This document shows, piece after piece, positions 55,460 through 63,795 of a DNA stretch of 64,000 nt (position 1 is the first letter of the stretch; every line of letters begins with the position of its first letter). This DNA comes from JABCYV01 sp963696025 (GTDB taxonomy: Bacteria; Acidobacteriota; Terriglobia; Terriglobales; Acidobacteriaceae): contig CAVOII010000012.1 in assembly GCA_963696025.1 (NCBI GenBank), positions 124,001 to 188,000 on the forward strand. The letters run 5' to 3'. The notes under the pieces are model-generated. The model saw nothing but the letters and a program-made list of their open reading frames with translations. It was not told where the DNA came from and did no database searches. Position numbers and translations under genes: made by a program.

Positions 55460-56182
55460 ATGAAGCCGGGGAAGGTGTTTCTGACTGCGCAGTGGCGTGA
55501 TCTGGTCATGCTGAACTACGACGCAGATCCAGCCGTGCTCCGCAAATTCGTCCCCGCTGGAACGGAACTAGACTGTTGGAACGGGCGGGCATTCCTCAGC
55601 TTGATCGGATTCCGCTTCCTGAATACCAGGGTGTGCGGAATCTCCTTCCCCTTCCATTCCAACTTTGAGGAAGTAAACCTGCGTCTCTACGTACAGCGTC
55701 GAGATGGCGTCATCATGAAGAGAGGCGTTGTGTTTATCCGCGAAATCGTCCCCCGTTGGGCGATCGCCAAGCTCGCTCACATTTTTTATAACGAAAACTA
55801 TGTGCGCTTTAACATGTCACATAACATCACCTCTGGCGGCGGTGGAGCACGAAGCGTAACTTATAGTTGGTGGTCCAAACCGGGCTCGAACAGAATAAGC
55901 CTGACCGTAAGCGGCGATCCGGTTGTTCCCGAAGCCGGCTCCGAGGAGCAATTCATAACCGAGCACTACTGGGGATATGCCGCTCAGAGAGATGGCGGTT
56001 GCATGGAATATGAAGTCGCCCACCCGCGGTGGGGAATCTGGAAGGCGAAGGATCCTAATTTTGAGGGTGACACCGAACAGTTCTACGGCAAGGAGCTAGC
56101 TGCCGTATTGAGCACGCGGCCCTCCTCGGCATTTCTCGCCGAGGGATCCGAAGTTACGGTATACGGAGGCCGAAGAATCTAG
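55460..56182 (+). CDS. DUF2071 (YqjF-like) protein
   Basis: The 240-residue protein matches DUF2071: LTAQWRDLVMLNYDADPAVLRKFVPAGTELD at the start, FLSLIGFRFLNTRV, EEVNLRLYVQR and a C-terminal EHYWGYAAQRDGG followed by YEVAHPRW. The fold resembles acetoacetate decarboxylase, but no activity is established. The DCC protein begins immediately after the stop (56183), so the two share a transcript. Confidence 0.88.
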   Translation: MKPGKVFLTAQWRDLVMLNYDADPAVLRKFVPAGTELDCWNGRAFLSLIGFRFLNTRVCGISFPFHSNFEEVNLRLYVQRRDGVIMKRGVVFIREIVPRWAIAKLAHIFYNENYVRFNMSHNITSGGGGARSVTYSWWSKPGSNRISLTVSGDPVVPEAGSEEQFITEHYWGYAAQRDGGCMEYEVAHPRWGIWKAKDPNFEGDTEQFYGKELAAVLSTRPSSAFLAEGSEVTVYGGRRI

Positions 56183-56590
56183 ATGCCAGACCCCGACAAA
56201 GGCTGGGTACTGTACGACGGCGAGTGCAGTTTCTGTTCTCGGTGGCTGAAGTTCTGGCAGCCGACCCTGGTCAAACATGGGTTTGGCGTTGCCGCGCTTC
56301 AAGAGGCTTGGATGATGAAGCGACTGCAACTCCCACCTGAACAACTCCTGTATGACATCCGCTTGCTCACTCCTCACGGGGAATCAGTTTCAGGAGCCGA
56401 CGTCTACCTGCATGTTACCCGGCGAATTTGGTGGGCATGGCCTTTCTACGCCGTGTTCAGCCTCCCTGGATTCAACCGGTTGATCCACATCGGATATCGC
56501 TGGTTTGCGCGCAACCGCTATTGCATTTCTCACGCTTGCCGACTAGACCGGGCTGCCAAGCCTGAAGAGCGCCACGTCGCTCGATCGTGA
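56183..56590 (+). CDS. DCC-family thiol-disulfide oxidoreductase (DUF393)
   Basis: The 135-residue protein carries the DCC motif YDGECSFCSRW (about 11-21), with CxxC in a thioredoxin-like position, and a C-terminal FNRLIHIGYRWFARNRYC typical of the family. The ATG directly follows the DUF2071 stop. DUF2071 and DCC genes are neighbours in several bacteria. The substrate is unknown; the protein is probably cytoplasmic or membrane-associated. Confidence 0.9.
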   Translation: MPDPDKGWVLYDGECSFCSRWLKFWQPTLVKHGFGVAALQEAWMMKRLQLPPEQLLYDIRLLTPHGESVSGADVYLHVTRRIWWAWPFYAVFSLPGFNRLIHIGYRWFARNRYCISHACRLDRAAKPEERHVARS

Positions 56591-56622
56591 TAATTGTGGG
56601 CGCCGTTGCGTCTCCGCCTCTT

Positions 56623-56964
56623 TCACCATTTCTTGAAAATCACGAAGACCGCGGTCACGATCAATCCAAATCCCACCATATAGTTCCACCTGATCTGCTC
56701 ATCCAGGTAAAGGACGGAGAAGACAGAGAAAACAGTAAGCGTAATAACTTCCTGGATGGTCTTAAGCTGAGCAGCACTGAATTCGTAAGACCCAATGCGA
56801 TTTGCCGGCACTTGAAAACAATATTCGAAAAAGGCGATGCCCCAGCTAATCACGATCACTTTAAATAAGGGCGCCTGCCGGTATTTCAAGTGGCCATACC
56901 AGGCAAAAGTCATAAAAATGTTGGAGATGGTGAGAAGGATAATGGTGGTCATGTCGCCTATCAT
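56623..56964 (-). CDS. DUF486 (DMT-superfamily) membrane protein
   Basis: The 113-residue protein has four transmembrane helices: ILLTISNIFMTFAWYGHLKY, VIVISWGIAFFEYCFQVPANRIG, QEVITLTVFSVFSVLYLDE and YMVGFGLIVTAVFVIFKKW. The AFFEYCFQVPANRIG motif is diagnostic for DUF486. The start may be ATG 56964 or the internal ATG at 56952. Transport function is unknown. Confidence 0.9.
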   Translation of the reverse strand: MIGDMTTIILLTISNIFMTFAWYGHLKYRQAPLFKVIVISWGIAFFEYCFQVPANRIGSYEFSAAQLKTIQEVITLTVFSVFSVLYLDEQIRWNYMVGFGLIVTAVFVIFKKW

Positions 56965-57060
56965 GCCTCATTAGGTCAATGATTTTCAGAGTAATGTTTT
57001 CCACTTGTAGAATGAAAACGCGAGTTCAAGATTCTCATTGACGCTCAGAAAGTCTGGCGC

Positions 57061-57492
57061 GTGAGATCCGTAAACGCGTTGTTTGCCCTGCGACAAGAAG
57101 GAATCGTGTTCCCTCAACTCAGCCAGTTTGCAGATTTCGGATTCCTGCTTCTCCGTCTTATGGTCGGCTTGATTTTTATCACCAGCGGCTGGAACCATCT
57201 TAAAGATCCAGAGGCCCGAGCTAAAGACATCGGCATGAGCAAAGGCTTTACCATATTCCTTGGCGCAGCCGAAGTGTCAGGTAGCTTGGGCGTGATTTTC
57301 GGCGTTTTGATCCAGTTGGCCGCTTTGGGACTGATTCTCATCATGCTGGGTGCTATCCAGAAAAAGATCTTCGTCTGGCACACTGGCTTCTGGGGTAAGA
57401 AAACCTACGGCTGGCATTACGATTTAATGATCGTGGTGATGAATTTGGTCATAGTCTTCACCAACGGCGGGCACTGGGTGTTGTGGAAATAA
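57061..57492 (+). CDS. DoxX-family membrane protein
   Basis: The 143-residue protein has four hydrophobic helices: FGFLLLRLMVGLIFITSGWNHL, FTIFLGAAEVSGSLGVIFG, AALGLILIMLGAIQKKIFVW and YDLMIVVMNLVIVFT. LRLMVGLIFITSGWNHL is the DoxX/DoxD signature. The GTG start at 57061 is used. Related proteins take part in redox or detoxification membrane complexes. Confidence 0.88.
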   Translation: MRSVNALFALRQEGIVFPQLSQFADFGFLLLRLMVGLIFITSGWNHLKDPEARAKDIGMSKGFTIFLGAAEVSGSLGVIFGVLIQLAALGLILIMLGAIQKKIFVWHTGFWGKKTYGWHYDLMIVVMNLVIVFTNGGHWVLWK

Positions 57493-57622
57493 TCGGAGTT
57501 GCTGATTCCTAGGAATATTCTGCGCCTTCAACGGTTATCATTGTTGGCTGGTTGCGTCCCGCGGGGTACTAACGTATGCTCGGACGATCGTTCTCTTGGG
57601 AAAGTACTTAAACTGGGTTCTT

Positions 57623-57967
57623 ATGCGTCATCTGACCGCTAGATTGCTGCTCATTCTGCTGCTGGTGAGCACTCTTGCTCCAGTGGCTCTGGCGATCTCC
57701 ACACCGACGCCGCATAGCTGCTGTATGCGCAAGCCCATGCGCGACGCACAGCGGGTTTCTGAGATTCAATCCACTCCCGATTGCTGCCGCCACGATTGTT
57801 GTCGTCTCTTTACAGTTTCGCTCTGGGCCCATCTGCGGCCATCAGCAAACACTTCGGTCATCCCGGCCTCAGTACCGCTGCCATCCGAACTCTCCCCGAT
57901 GCATCGGACGGCGGCTGGCAAGCGCTCTGGTTCCGTCCGCGCCCCTCCCCAGTTCTCCATCGCTTAG
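57623..57967 (+). CDS. Small Cys/His-rich secreted protein
   Basis: The 114-residue protein has a signal peptide (LTARLLLILLLVSTLAPVALA). The mature part is cysteine-rich (SCCMRKPM and DCCRHDCCRL), with three CC pairs in under 40 residues. The pattern suggests metal binding. The rest is Pro/Ser-rich. ATG 57623 is preferred to 57596 because it starts the signal peptide. It lies upstream of a TonB receptor and a CusF-like protein. Confidence 0.6.
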   Translation: MRHLTARLLLILLLVSTLAPVALAISTPTPHSCCMRKPMRDAQRVSEIQSTPDCCRHDCCRLFTVSLWAHLRPSANTSVIPASVPLPSELSPMHRTAAGKRSGSVRAPPQFSIA

Positions 57968-57982
57968 CTGAAGAGAAGAACC

Positions 57983-58055
57983 ACGTGGGGACGGGCAGCG
58001 GGGCCTGTCCCGAGCGAAGTCAAAGGAACCCATCCCAGCCGAGCGCAATTCGGCA
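57983..58055. repeat. GC-rich palindromic repeat, family 3
   Basis: GTGGGGACGGGCAGCGGGGCCTGTCCC resembles the repeat at 31134. GAGCGAAGT and CCGAGCGCAATTCGG follow (the latter an imperfect hairpin). It separates the Cys-rich gene from the TonB receptor. Confidence 0.55.
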
Positions 58056-58170
58056 CTGCTCTTGGGTGGAGCAGCGCTTCAGCGTTGCCATACGCACTCT
58101 CGAGTGATTGCGGGCTTTAAGCCCCTGGGGTCAAGGACATTTGCCCGGGCTCAAAGCGTTAGGAGAACTG

Positions 58171-60447
58171 ATGCACTTCATCCGGATCCAACTTCTCGCC
58201 ATCCCACTGCTGTTGGCCGCGGCCGCGTTCGCGACCATCTTCGGCTCCGTGCGCGGAATCATTCACGACCCCCAGCATCGTCCCGTTCAGGGAGCCATGG
58301 TGATGCTTCGGGCCAAATCATCGGAATGGGCCGCACAAGCCTCCACCAATGCCGACGGCTCGTTTGAGTTCAACGCGGTTCCCATTGGTGAGTATTCTGT
58401 GACCGTCGCCGACCTCGGTTTTACTCAGGCTGCGCAGAACGTCGTGGTGAACTCCGGTACCGAACCCGTAATGCATTTTCAACTCCGCCTGGCCGGTGCT
58501 AAGGAAACAGTAAACGTATCGGCTGCGCCGGTGCTAGCCCCGACCGATTCCGCCACTCCCATCACGCTGGTGAGCCGCACCGAGATCGAGCGTACTCCCG
58601 GCGCCGATCGCAGCAATAGTCTGGCTATGATTACCAACTACGTTCCTGGTGCATATTTCACCCACGACCAGCTCCACATCCGCGGCGGACATCAGACCAG
58701 CTGGCTGATCGATGGCATTCCCGTGCCCAACACCAATATCGCGTCGAATCTCGGCCCGCAAATTGACCCCAAAGACATTGACTATCTGGAAGTCAATCGT
58801 GGAAGTTATGGCGCGGAATTTGGGGACAGGACTTACGGCGTGTTCAACATCGTGCCTCGCACTGGTTTCGAGCGCAACAACGAAGCCGAGGTCATCTTGA
58901 GCGCAGGAAACTTCTATCAGACAAATGTTCAGCTAAGTTTTGGCAGTCACACTGAGCGTTTCGCTTATTATGCCAGTGTGAACGGGAACCGTAGCAATTT
59001 GGGCTTGCAGACGCCCGTTCCGGAGGTGGTTCACGATGCTGCCAACGGCTATGGCGGCTTCGGTTCCCTCATTTTCAACGTCGATCCTTCCAACCAGCTG
59101 CGCTTCGTGACCTCGCTGCGCAAGGACTACTACCAGATTCCTTACGATCCCAACCCCAACGACGTCGAGAACGCGCCGATTCCGGAGAACGGTTTTGTGG
59201 CGCAATACCCCAGCATCGGCCTGCGTGATGGTCAGCATGAAGGCGATGCCTTTGTGAACTTCTCTTGGGTTCACACCTTTAACTCGAAAACATTGCTGAC
59301 GATCTCGCCTTTCTACCACCACAACCGCGCGAACTACGACAGCATGTCCAACGACACGCCCATCGCATCCACAGACCATCGCACCTCTAACTATGCCGGA
59401 GGCCAGGTCAGCTTTAATGCCAATGTGGCGAGAAACAATCTTCAGATGGGCCTGTACAGCTTCTACCAGAAGGACAACGAACTCTTCGGCGCAATCTTCA
59501 ACGACGGCAGTGGCAATCCGCCGTTTACCGACCGTGAGCATCCCTCCGGCAGTCTTGCAGCTTTCTTTCTCGACGACAAATTTAAGCCTTTCCCCTGGCT
59601 GACACTTTCTGCCGGCCTGCGACCGACTCATTTTTCTGGCGGAGTCACCGAGAACGCGATTAGTCCGCGCTTTGGTGCCGCCCTCAACGTTCCACGACTC
59701 AAGTGGACATTCCGCGCTTTCTACGGCCATTACTATCAAGCGCCCCCGCTGATTACCGTTTCCGGTCCCGTAGTTGATTTCTGCAACGCTAATAATTGCG
59801 GTTTCCTGACGCTTCACGGCGAGCGCGACGAAGAGCACCAGTTCGGCGTAACCATTCCCTACCGTGGATGGACGCTGGATGCTGACAACTTCAAAACCAA
59901 CGCTCGGAACTTCTTCGATCACAGCTGCATCGGATCTGGAGCCTGCTTTCCCATAACGATTGCGCAAGCCGTCATCCGGGGCTGGGAGCTCACCCTCCGC
60001 ACGCCGCGGATCGCCCATCGTGGACAGGCGCACCTGGCCTACTCCAATCAAATTGCCGAGGGCGCTTTACCTATCACGGGCGGCCTGACGAACTTCTCCC
60101 CGCCAACTCCGCTCTTCCCGCTCGATCACGACCAGCGCAACACGCTCAACGTGGGCGGTGACGCGTCACTCCCATGGCGGTCTTTTGCCTCAACCAATGT
60201 TTACTACGGCTCGGGCTTCAGTAACGCCTTTCCGGGAGAGCCTTATCCCGGAGATCATTTGCCGCCACACACAACCTTCGATCTTTCCCTCGGAAAGGAT
60301 TTCGGTGAGCGATTCTCCGCATCGCTGCACGCCCTGAACGTGGCTAACCGCCGCGTGGATCTCGACAACAGCCAGACTTTCGGCGGGTTTCACTGGAACA
60401 ACCCGCGGGAGATTTACGTAGAAATGCGCTACCGCTTCCACTACTAG
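58171..60447 (+). CDS. TonB-dependent receptor with carboxypeptidase-regulatory domain
   Basis: The 758-residue receptor has a signal peptide (IQLLAIPLLLAAAAFATIFG) and a CarboxypepD-reg-like domain (GSVRGIIHDPQHRPVQGAMV). Its plug contains RTEIERTPGADRSNSLAMIT, LHIRGGHQTSWLIDGIPVP and DYLEVNRGSYGAEFGDRTYG. The barrel ends in EMRYRFHY, an aromatic terminus. It is much shorter than the 9.7-kb receptor and closer to classical CirA/BtuB-type sizes. AGGAGA lies just before ATG 58171. The neighbours suggest metal or copper-related uptake. Confidence 0.92.
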   Translation: MHFIRIQLLAIPLLLAAAAFATIFGSVRGIIHDPQHRPVQGAMVMLRAKSSEWAAQASTNADGSFEFNAVPIGEYSVTVADLGFTQAAQNVVVNSGTEPVMHFQLRLAGAKETVNVSAAPVLAPTDSATPITLVSRTEIERTPGADRSNSLAMITNYVPGAYFTHDQLHIRGGHQTSWLIDGIPVPNTNIASNLGPQIDPKDIDYLEVNRGSYGAEFGDRTYGVFNIVPRTGFERNNEAEVILSAGNFYQTNVQLSFGSHTERFAYYASVNGNRSNLGLQTPVPEVVHDAANGYGGFGSLIFNVDPSNQLRFVTSLRKDYYQIPYDPNPNDVENAPIPENGFVAQYPSIGLRDGQHEGDAFVNFSWVHTFNSKTLLTISPFYHHNRANYDSMSNDTPIASTDHRTSNYAGGQVSFNANVARNNLQMGLYSFYQKDNELFGAIFNDGSGNPPFTDREHPSGSLAAFFLDDKFKPFPWLTLSAGLRPTHFSGGVTENAISPRFGAALNVPRLKWTFRAFYGHYYQAPPLITVSGPVVDFCNANNCGFLTLHGERDEEHQFGVTIPYRGWTLDADNFKTNARNFFDHSCIGSGACFPITIAQAVIRGWELTLRTPRIAHRGQAHLAYSNQIAEGALPITGGLTNFSPPTPLFPLDHDQRNTLNVGGDASLPWRSFASTNVYYGSGFSNAFPGEPYPGDHLPPHTTFDLSLGKDFGERFSASLHALNVANRRVDLDNSQTFGGFHWNNPREIYVEMRYRFHY

Positions 60448-60502
60448 GCTGCAGGGCGCGGAATCTTACCGTGGCCGGCTGAGTAAGATTAGGAGAACGA
60501 CT

Positions 60503-60934
60503 ATGAGGTTCGTAGCTCAAAATATGACATCGGTCACGCTGGCATTGGTGGCAACGATCTTACTATCCGCTTGCACGCCATCCAAAAAAGGTAGCGATAG
60601 CAACGAGAAGCGCTATTCGTTAAAAGGCAAGGTCATGTCGATCGATAAGCAATCCCAAACCGTCAACGTGGAGGCCGAGGCGATCCCCGGATTCATGGAA
60701 GCTATGACGATGCCATACAAAGTTGAGCCCGGAAACACGTTGGACCAGCTATCGCCAGGCGACTCGATTAGCGCTGACCTCATTGTCCATGCCCATGAAT
60801 ACTGGCTGGAAAATGTAAAAGTCGCCCTGCACCCAAGCCCACCCGCTCCCAAAGTTACGAAGGTTACGTTTTCGCCTGGTCTATCGCGCACAATGTGGCA
60901 TGTGTTGCGACAAAATAGTCGATATGAAAACTGA
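60503..60934 (+). CDS. CusF-like copper-binding lipoprotein
   Basis: The 143-residue protein has a lipobox (LATILLSACTP). A CusF-type OB domain follows (YSLKGKVMSIDKQSQTVNVEAEAIPGFMEAMTMPYKV). The Met-x-Met pair and nearby residues bind Cu(I)/Ag(I) in this family. In many bacteria this domain is joined to a SCO1 domain; here the protein ends after it in an unrelated-looking tail (about 115-143). AGGAGA lies before the ATG. It probably belongs to the locus with the TonB receptor. Confidence 0.82.
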   Translation: MRFVAQNMTSVTLALVATILLSACTPSKKGSDSNEKRYSLKGKVMSIDKQSQTVNVEAEAIPGFMEAMTMPYKVEPGNTLDQLSPGDSISADLIVHAHEYWLENVKVALHPSPPAPKVTKVTFSPGLSRTMWHVLRQNSRYEN

Positions 60935-61169
60935 GGTGCTCTCGCTCGTGTTGCGACTTGACTACTTGTCCTGCATGCTTACCATCTTCTCAACTCTTCT
61001 TGTGGGAAGAAGATGTTGGCAGGGCTGGGTGCTGGCGGCAGTAAATAGCGCAATCATTTGTGTCATCGGCGTGAAAACGTCGCAATTGGGCTTCGTTCCC
61101 GCTAATCTTTTTTGTATTGTGCTCTACGGCGTAAACCTGCGTACATGGCGCAAAACCGAAAGCGCGTAG
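60924..61169 (+). CDS. Small membrane protein, PnuC-like in pattern
   Basis: The 81-residue protein has three short hydrophobic helices: LDYLSCMLTIFSTLLVGR, WVLAAVNSAIICVIGVKTS and FVPANLFCIVLYGVNLRTW. The WQGW and GFVPANLF spacing resembles part of PnuC transporters, but it is only a third of their length. ATG 60924 overlaps the end of the CusF-like gene; ATG 60900 is possible. The function is unknown. Confidence 0.55.
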   Translation: MKTEVLSLVLRLDYLSCMLTIFSTLLVGRRCWQGWVLAAVNSAIICVIGVKTSQLGFVPANLFCIVLYGVNLRTWRKTESA

Positions 61170-61241
61170 TCAGAGGCAAAGTGGAGAGCTTTTCTTTGTG
61201 TTCTTTGCGAGCTTAGCGGTTAAAGGTTGCCGTTGGCCCAA

Positions 61242-61733
61242 TCACTTATTACTGATCTTTCGCAGTGCCTCCAGCAATTCCTGGTTATTGGGTGTGTGGT
61301 CCAGCGGATACACTTTGGCGAACCTAATCATTCCGCTCTTATCGACAATGAACACCGCCCGTTCGCTGATGCCGGGAACAGGCGGCCCCTCCCGCAAGAC
61401 GCCGAATGCCTCAGTTACGTTGCCATGAGGGTAGAAATCCGAGCATAGCGGCAAGTGCATTGTCCCGATATCTTTTTTCTGCCACGCGATATGACTGAGG
61501 ATCGAATCTGTGCTTATGTCCAGGACCTGGGCATCAAGCGCGGCGAACTTCTCGCGGTCCGAGTCGAACGCCGGCACCTGTGCCGCTCAAGTTGGGGTCC
61601 AATCTAAGGGATGAAAGGTCACTACAACGTGCTTCTTGAACCGAAAATCACTGAGCCTGACCTTAAATTGTCGTTCGCCTTCCACCGCCGCCAACTCAAA
61701 GTCCGGCGCAACATCCCCTACATTCAGTGCCAT
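61242..61733 (-). CDS. Selenoprotein peroxiredoxin (UGA = Sec at residue 49)
   Basis: Read through one in-frame TGA (61589-61587), the gene gives a 163-residue AhpC/Prx-family protein: MALNVGDVAPDFELAAVEGE, VVVTFHPLDWTPT-U-AAQ, then DSILSHIAWQKKDIGTMHLP, LCSDFYPHGNVTEAFGVLRE and PGISERAVFIVD. The TGA stands exactly where the family has its peroxidatic Cys (TPTCxxQ). ATG 61733 has AGGAGG 9 nt upstream. A stem-loop fitting a bacterial SECIS follows the TGA. TxxU peroxiredoxins are a known selenoprotein family. It lies downstream of oxyR on the same strand. Without Sec insertion only a 48-residue peptide would be made. Confidence 0.82.
61556..61589 (-). promoter_or_regulatory. Candidate bacterial SECIS element
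   Basis: On the minus strand, after UGA and GCGGCACA, GGU-G-CCG (61578-61572) pairs with CGG-ACC (61561-61556). The G bulge leaves a 10-nt loop that starts with G (61571-61562). The loop is 15 nt below the UGA, at the short end of the bacterial SECIS range. A competing GGCAC/GUGCC pairing exists. The structure was folded by eye only. Confidence 0.5.
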
Positions 61734-61859
61734 GCGTTCGATCCTCCTAACGAAATCACACCGCGAGAGACCACAGGCATCTTTTGGATTTCCCTCAAGC
61801 CTTACAGAATTAACATGGCGTTAACAATTGCTGGGCGCTTCGCATCTTAATATCACGCC

Positions 61860-62021
61860 ATGCTACAACAGCCCCTGGTTATTGAAGATACCCCCGGTTC
61901 TCAGGATGGACAGCGCATCCTGTCTCTCACCGGTCCTCTCGTCCTCAGCACGCTCACGCGCGTCGAACAATTTCACTTCTTTAACTCGGTAGCCGATGCG
62001 GAGCAGGCAGCGGCGGCTTAA
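61860..62021 (+). pseudogene. STAS-domain (anti-sigma antagonist) N-terminal fragment
   Basis: A 53-codon frame begins at ATG 61860 and encodes PLVIEDTPGSQDGQRILSLT and GPLVLSTLTRVEQF, then departs from the family and stops. The first 40 residues match the start of STAS anti-sigma-factor antagonists, which are normally about 110 residues. Its 3' end overlaps the oxyR 3' end. It looks like a STAS gene cut off at a rearrangement point near 61980. Confidence 0.5.
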
Positions 62022-62908
62022 CCGTCGAAGCAAGTGTGGCGCTTTTCTGTAAGTGCTGCAGGAAGGTTTGTTGCGCGCGGCTGCAGAAGTGTTGTTTGAG
62101 CTGCACCACTCCCACTCGGCGGTAGGCTCCCTCGTCCGCGATAGGGATGAACCGACACCCCTCCCGCTTTTCAACTGCCATCTGCGGCACAACGGAAACG
62201 CCGGTATTGGCCGCCACCATCGCCAAAATCGTGGCAAACTGTCCACTTTCAAAAACTACGTTAGGCTCGAGCCGAGCTCGTCCACAAGCCGCAAGTGTGT
62301 TCTCACGAAAGCAATGTCCTTCTTTGAGCAGTAGAAAAGAGTCGCCTTCAATCTCTCTGAGATAAACCCCGGACTTCGACGCCAGCCGGTGCTTCTGCGG
62401 CACCGCCAGATAAAGCGGCTCCCGCAAAAGTTCCTCACACACGAACTGGTCTCCCGGCACCGGCAGAGCCAGCACCGCCATGTCGATGGCAGCTTCCTGA
62501 AGGCGCTCGAGCAGCACCGGCGTGATTTCTTCCACGACACTGACCCGTACTCCAGGAAACGTCACGGCGAAGGTCGCCAGCCGCTCTGGCAGGAAATAAG
62601 GCGCAATGATGGGGACCGCGCCCACGACGATCCTGCCCCGGTCGTCACCCGCCATCTCCTCCATCTCGCGCTTGGCGTCGCTGACCTTCTCGCAGAATGG
62701 CCTCCGCGCGTTGTATAAAGATCTGACCAAACGAGGTCAGCCGCACGGTCCGTCCCAAACGATCTAGCAGCCGCGCTCCCAACTCATCTTCCAGCTTCCT
62801 CACCTGCTGCGAGAGGGAAGGTTGCGCGACGTGTTCATGCTCCGCGGCGCGAGTAAAACTGCCCTCCCTGGCCACGGCACAAAAATATCGGAGTTGATGA
62901 ATTTGCAT
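61981..62908 (-). pseudogene. oxyR: OxyR-type LysR regulator, frameshifted
   Basis: The N-terminal HTH is in one frame (62908 on: MQIHQLRYFCAVAREGSFTR, HVAQPSLSQQVRKLEDELGA). The effector domain is in another frame to 61981 (VGAVPIIAPYFLPERLATF). The switch is near 62690, where AGAAGGTCAGC has one base too many: ILRE should continue VSDAKREMEEM. GHCFRENTLAAC holds two cysteines nine residues apart, as Cys199/Cys208 in Escherichia coli OxyR. It is divergent from the Dps-like gene. As written it is inactive, unless the extra base is a sequence error. Confidence 0.85.
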
Positions 62909-62951
62909 GACGTAGATGCTTAGTCTGCCAGAGGCAGAACCTATGAGAATG

Positions 62952-62985
62952 ATAGAGACTATATCTTAGACTTATAGACTACCTA
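62952..62985. promoter_or_regulatory. Putative OxyR-controlled divergent promoter
   Basis: This AT-rich stretch in an otherwise GC-rich region contains repeated ATAG/CTAT and AGACT/TAGACT elements (GATAGAGACTATATC, then TTAGACTTATAGACTA). OxyR sites are built of ATAG/CTAT half-sites. It lies between oxyR and the Dps-like gene, 33 bp before the latter's ATG. The half-site spacing is not canonical. Confidence 0.35.
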
Positions 62986-63016
62986 CACGCTACACTCACA
63001 ACGAAAAGGAGGTCAT

Positions 63017-63636
63017 ATGCCCGGTAAAGATGACAAAGATGTGGTCAAACACGGGGACGTCAGCCAGCGGGTAGGTGTCGAAGTTATCCGCGCTCGTGGC
63101 GTCGACGTTGAAAAGCTGATCAAGATGCTCATTGCCAACGCTGCGGCTGAGTTCGCCAGCACCATTACTACTACACCATTCTCCGCATGCACCTGGCCGG
63201 TTACGAAGATTACAAAGAGATTTGCGAAGACGCCCGTCTGGAAGATCGCGCTCACTGGGAATTGATCGTTCCGCGGATTTATGAATTAGGAGGCGAGTTG
63301 CCCAATGATCTCCCCGCCTTCCACGATCAGGCTGGCTGTACCGCGGCGAAGCTGCCTAGCCCTCCCACCGTGGTCAACATTCTTACTCTATTAATGGAAT
63401 CCGAACGCTGCGCCATTCGAAGCTGGAGCGCGGTTTGCGACATGACTTTCGGCAAAGACCCGCGCACGTATGACATGGCCGCCCGAATTCTTAACGAAGA
63501 AATCGAGCACGAAGCCTGGTTTATCGAGCTGCTGGCACGAGAACGCGACGGGAAAGTTATTCCTTCGGGACACTTCCGGCGTGGCGAACCCGGTCACGCG
63601 CCGTACAGTAAGAACGCCGCCTTCTACAACCCATAA
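63017..63636 (+). pseudogene. Dps-like ferritin (DPSL), frameshifted
   Basis: The first frame (from ATG 63017, with AAGGAGG 5 nt upstream) gives DVEKLIKMLIANAAAEFAST. The second gives YYYTILRMHLAGYEDYKEICE, EDRAHWELIVPRIYELGGEL, then LLMESERCAIRSWSAVCDMT and ILNEEIEHEAWFIELLARE to stop 63636. One base is missing near 63164, before a TAC repeat. The Glu/His ferroxidase residues and paired cysteines fit Dps-like/thioferritins that detoxify peroxide with iron. It may be functional if the deletion is an assembly error. Confidence 0.85.
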
Positions 63637-63640
63637 ACGA

Positions 63641-63681
63641 TTGTCATCCCGAGCGGAGCAGGATGATTCGAGGAATCATGC
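63641..63681. repeat. Intergenic GTCATCCCGAGC-type repeat
   Basis: TTGTCATCCCGAGCGGAGCA and the following GAGGAATC form a sequence type I recall as dispersed between genes in many soil bacteria. It contains partial inverted ATGATTC/GAATCAT elements. It separates the ferritin from the ferredoxin. Confidence 0.4.
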
Positions 63682-63795
63682 CGCGGAGTGGAGGGACTTG
63701 GTGTTTTGTACTCGCCGAAACATCAGATTCCTCGCTCTGCCAGCTTTGGAGAGTGTGCTCAGGCAGGATTTTCTCTTGTCCCATAAACTACGAGC

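Noticed and set aside
58933..60051. 372-codon minus-strand frame
   Set aside because: It is antisense to the TonB receptor, whose own domains are intact.
63150..63190. Programmed frameshift in the Dps-like gene
   Set aside because: There is no slippery heptamer or downstream structure at the junction, and such control is not known in this family.
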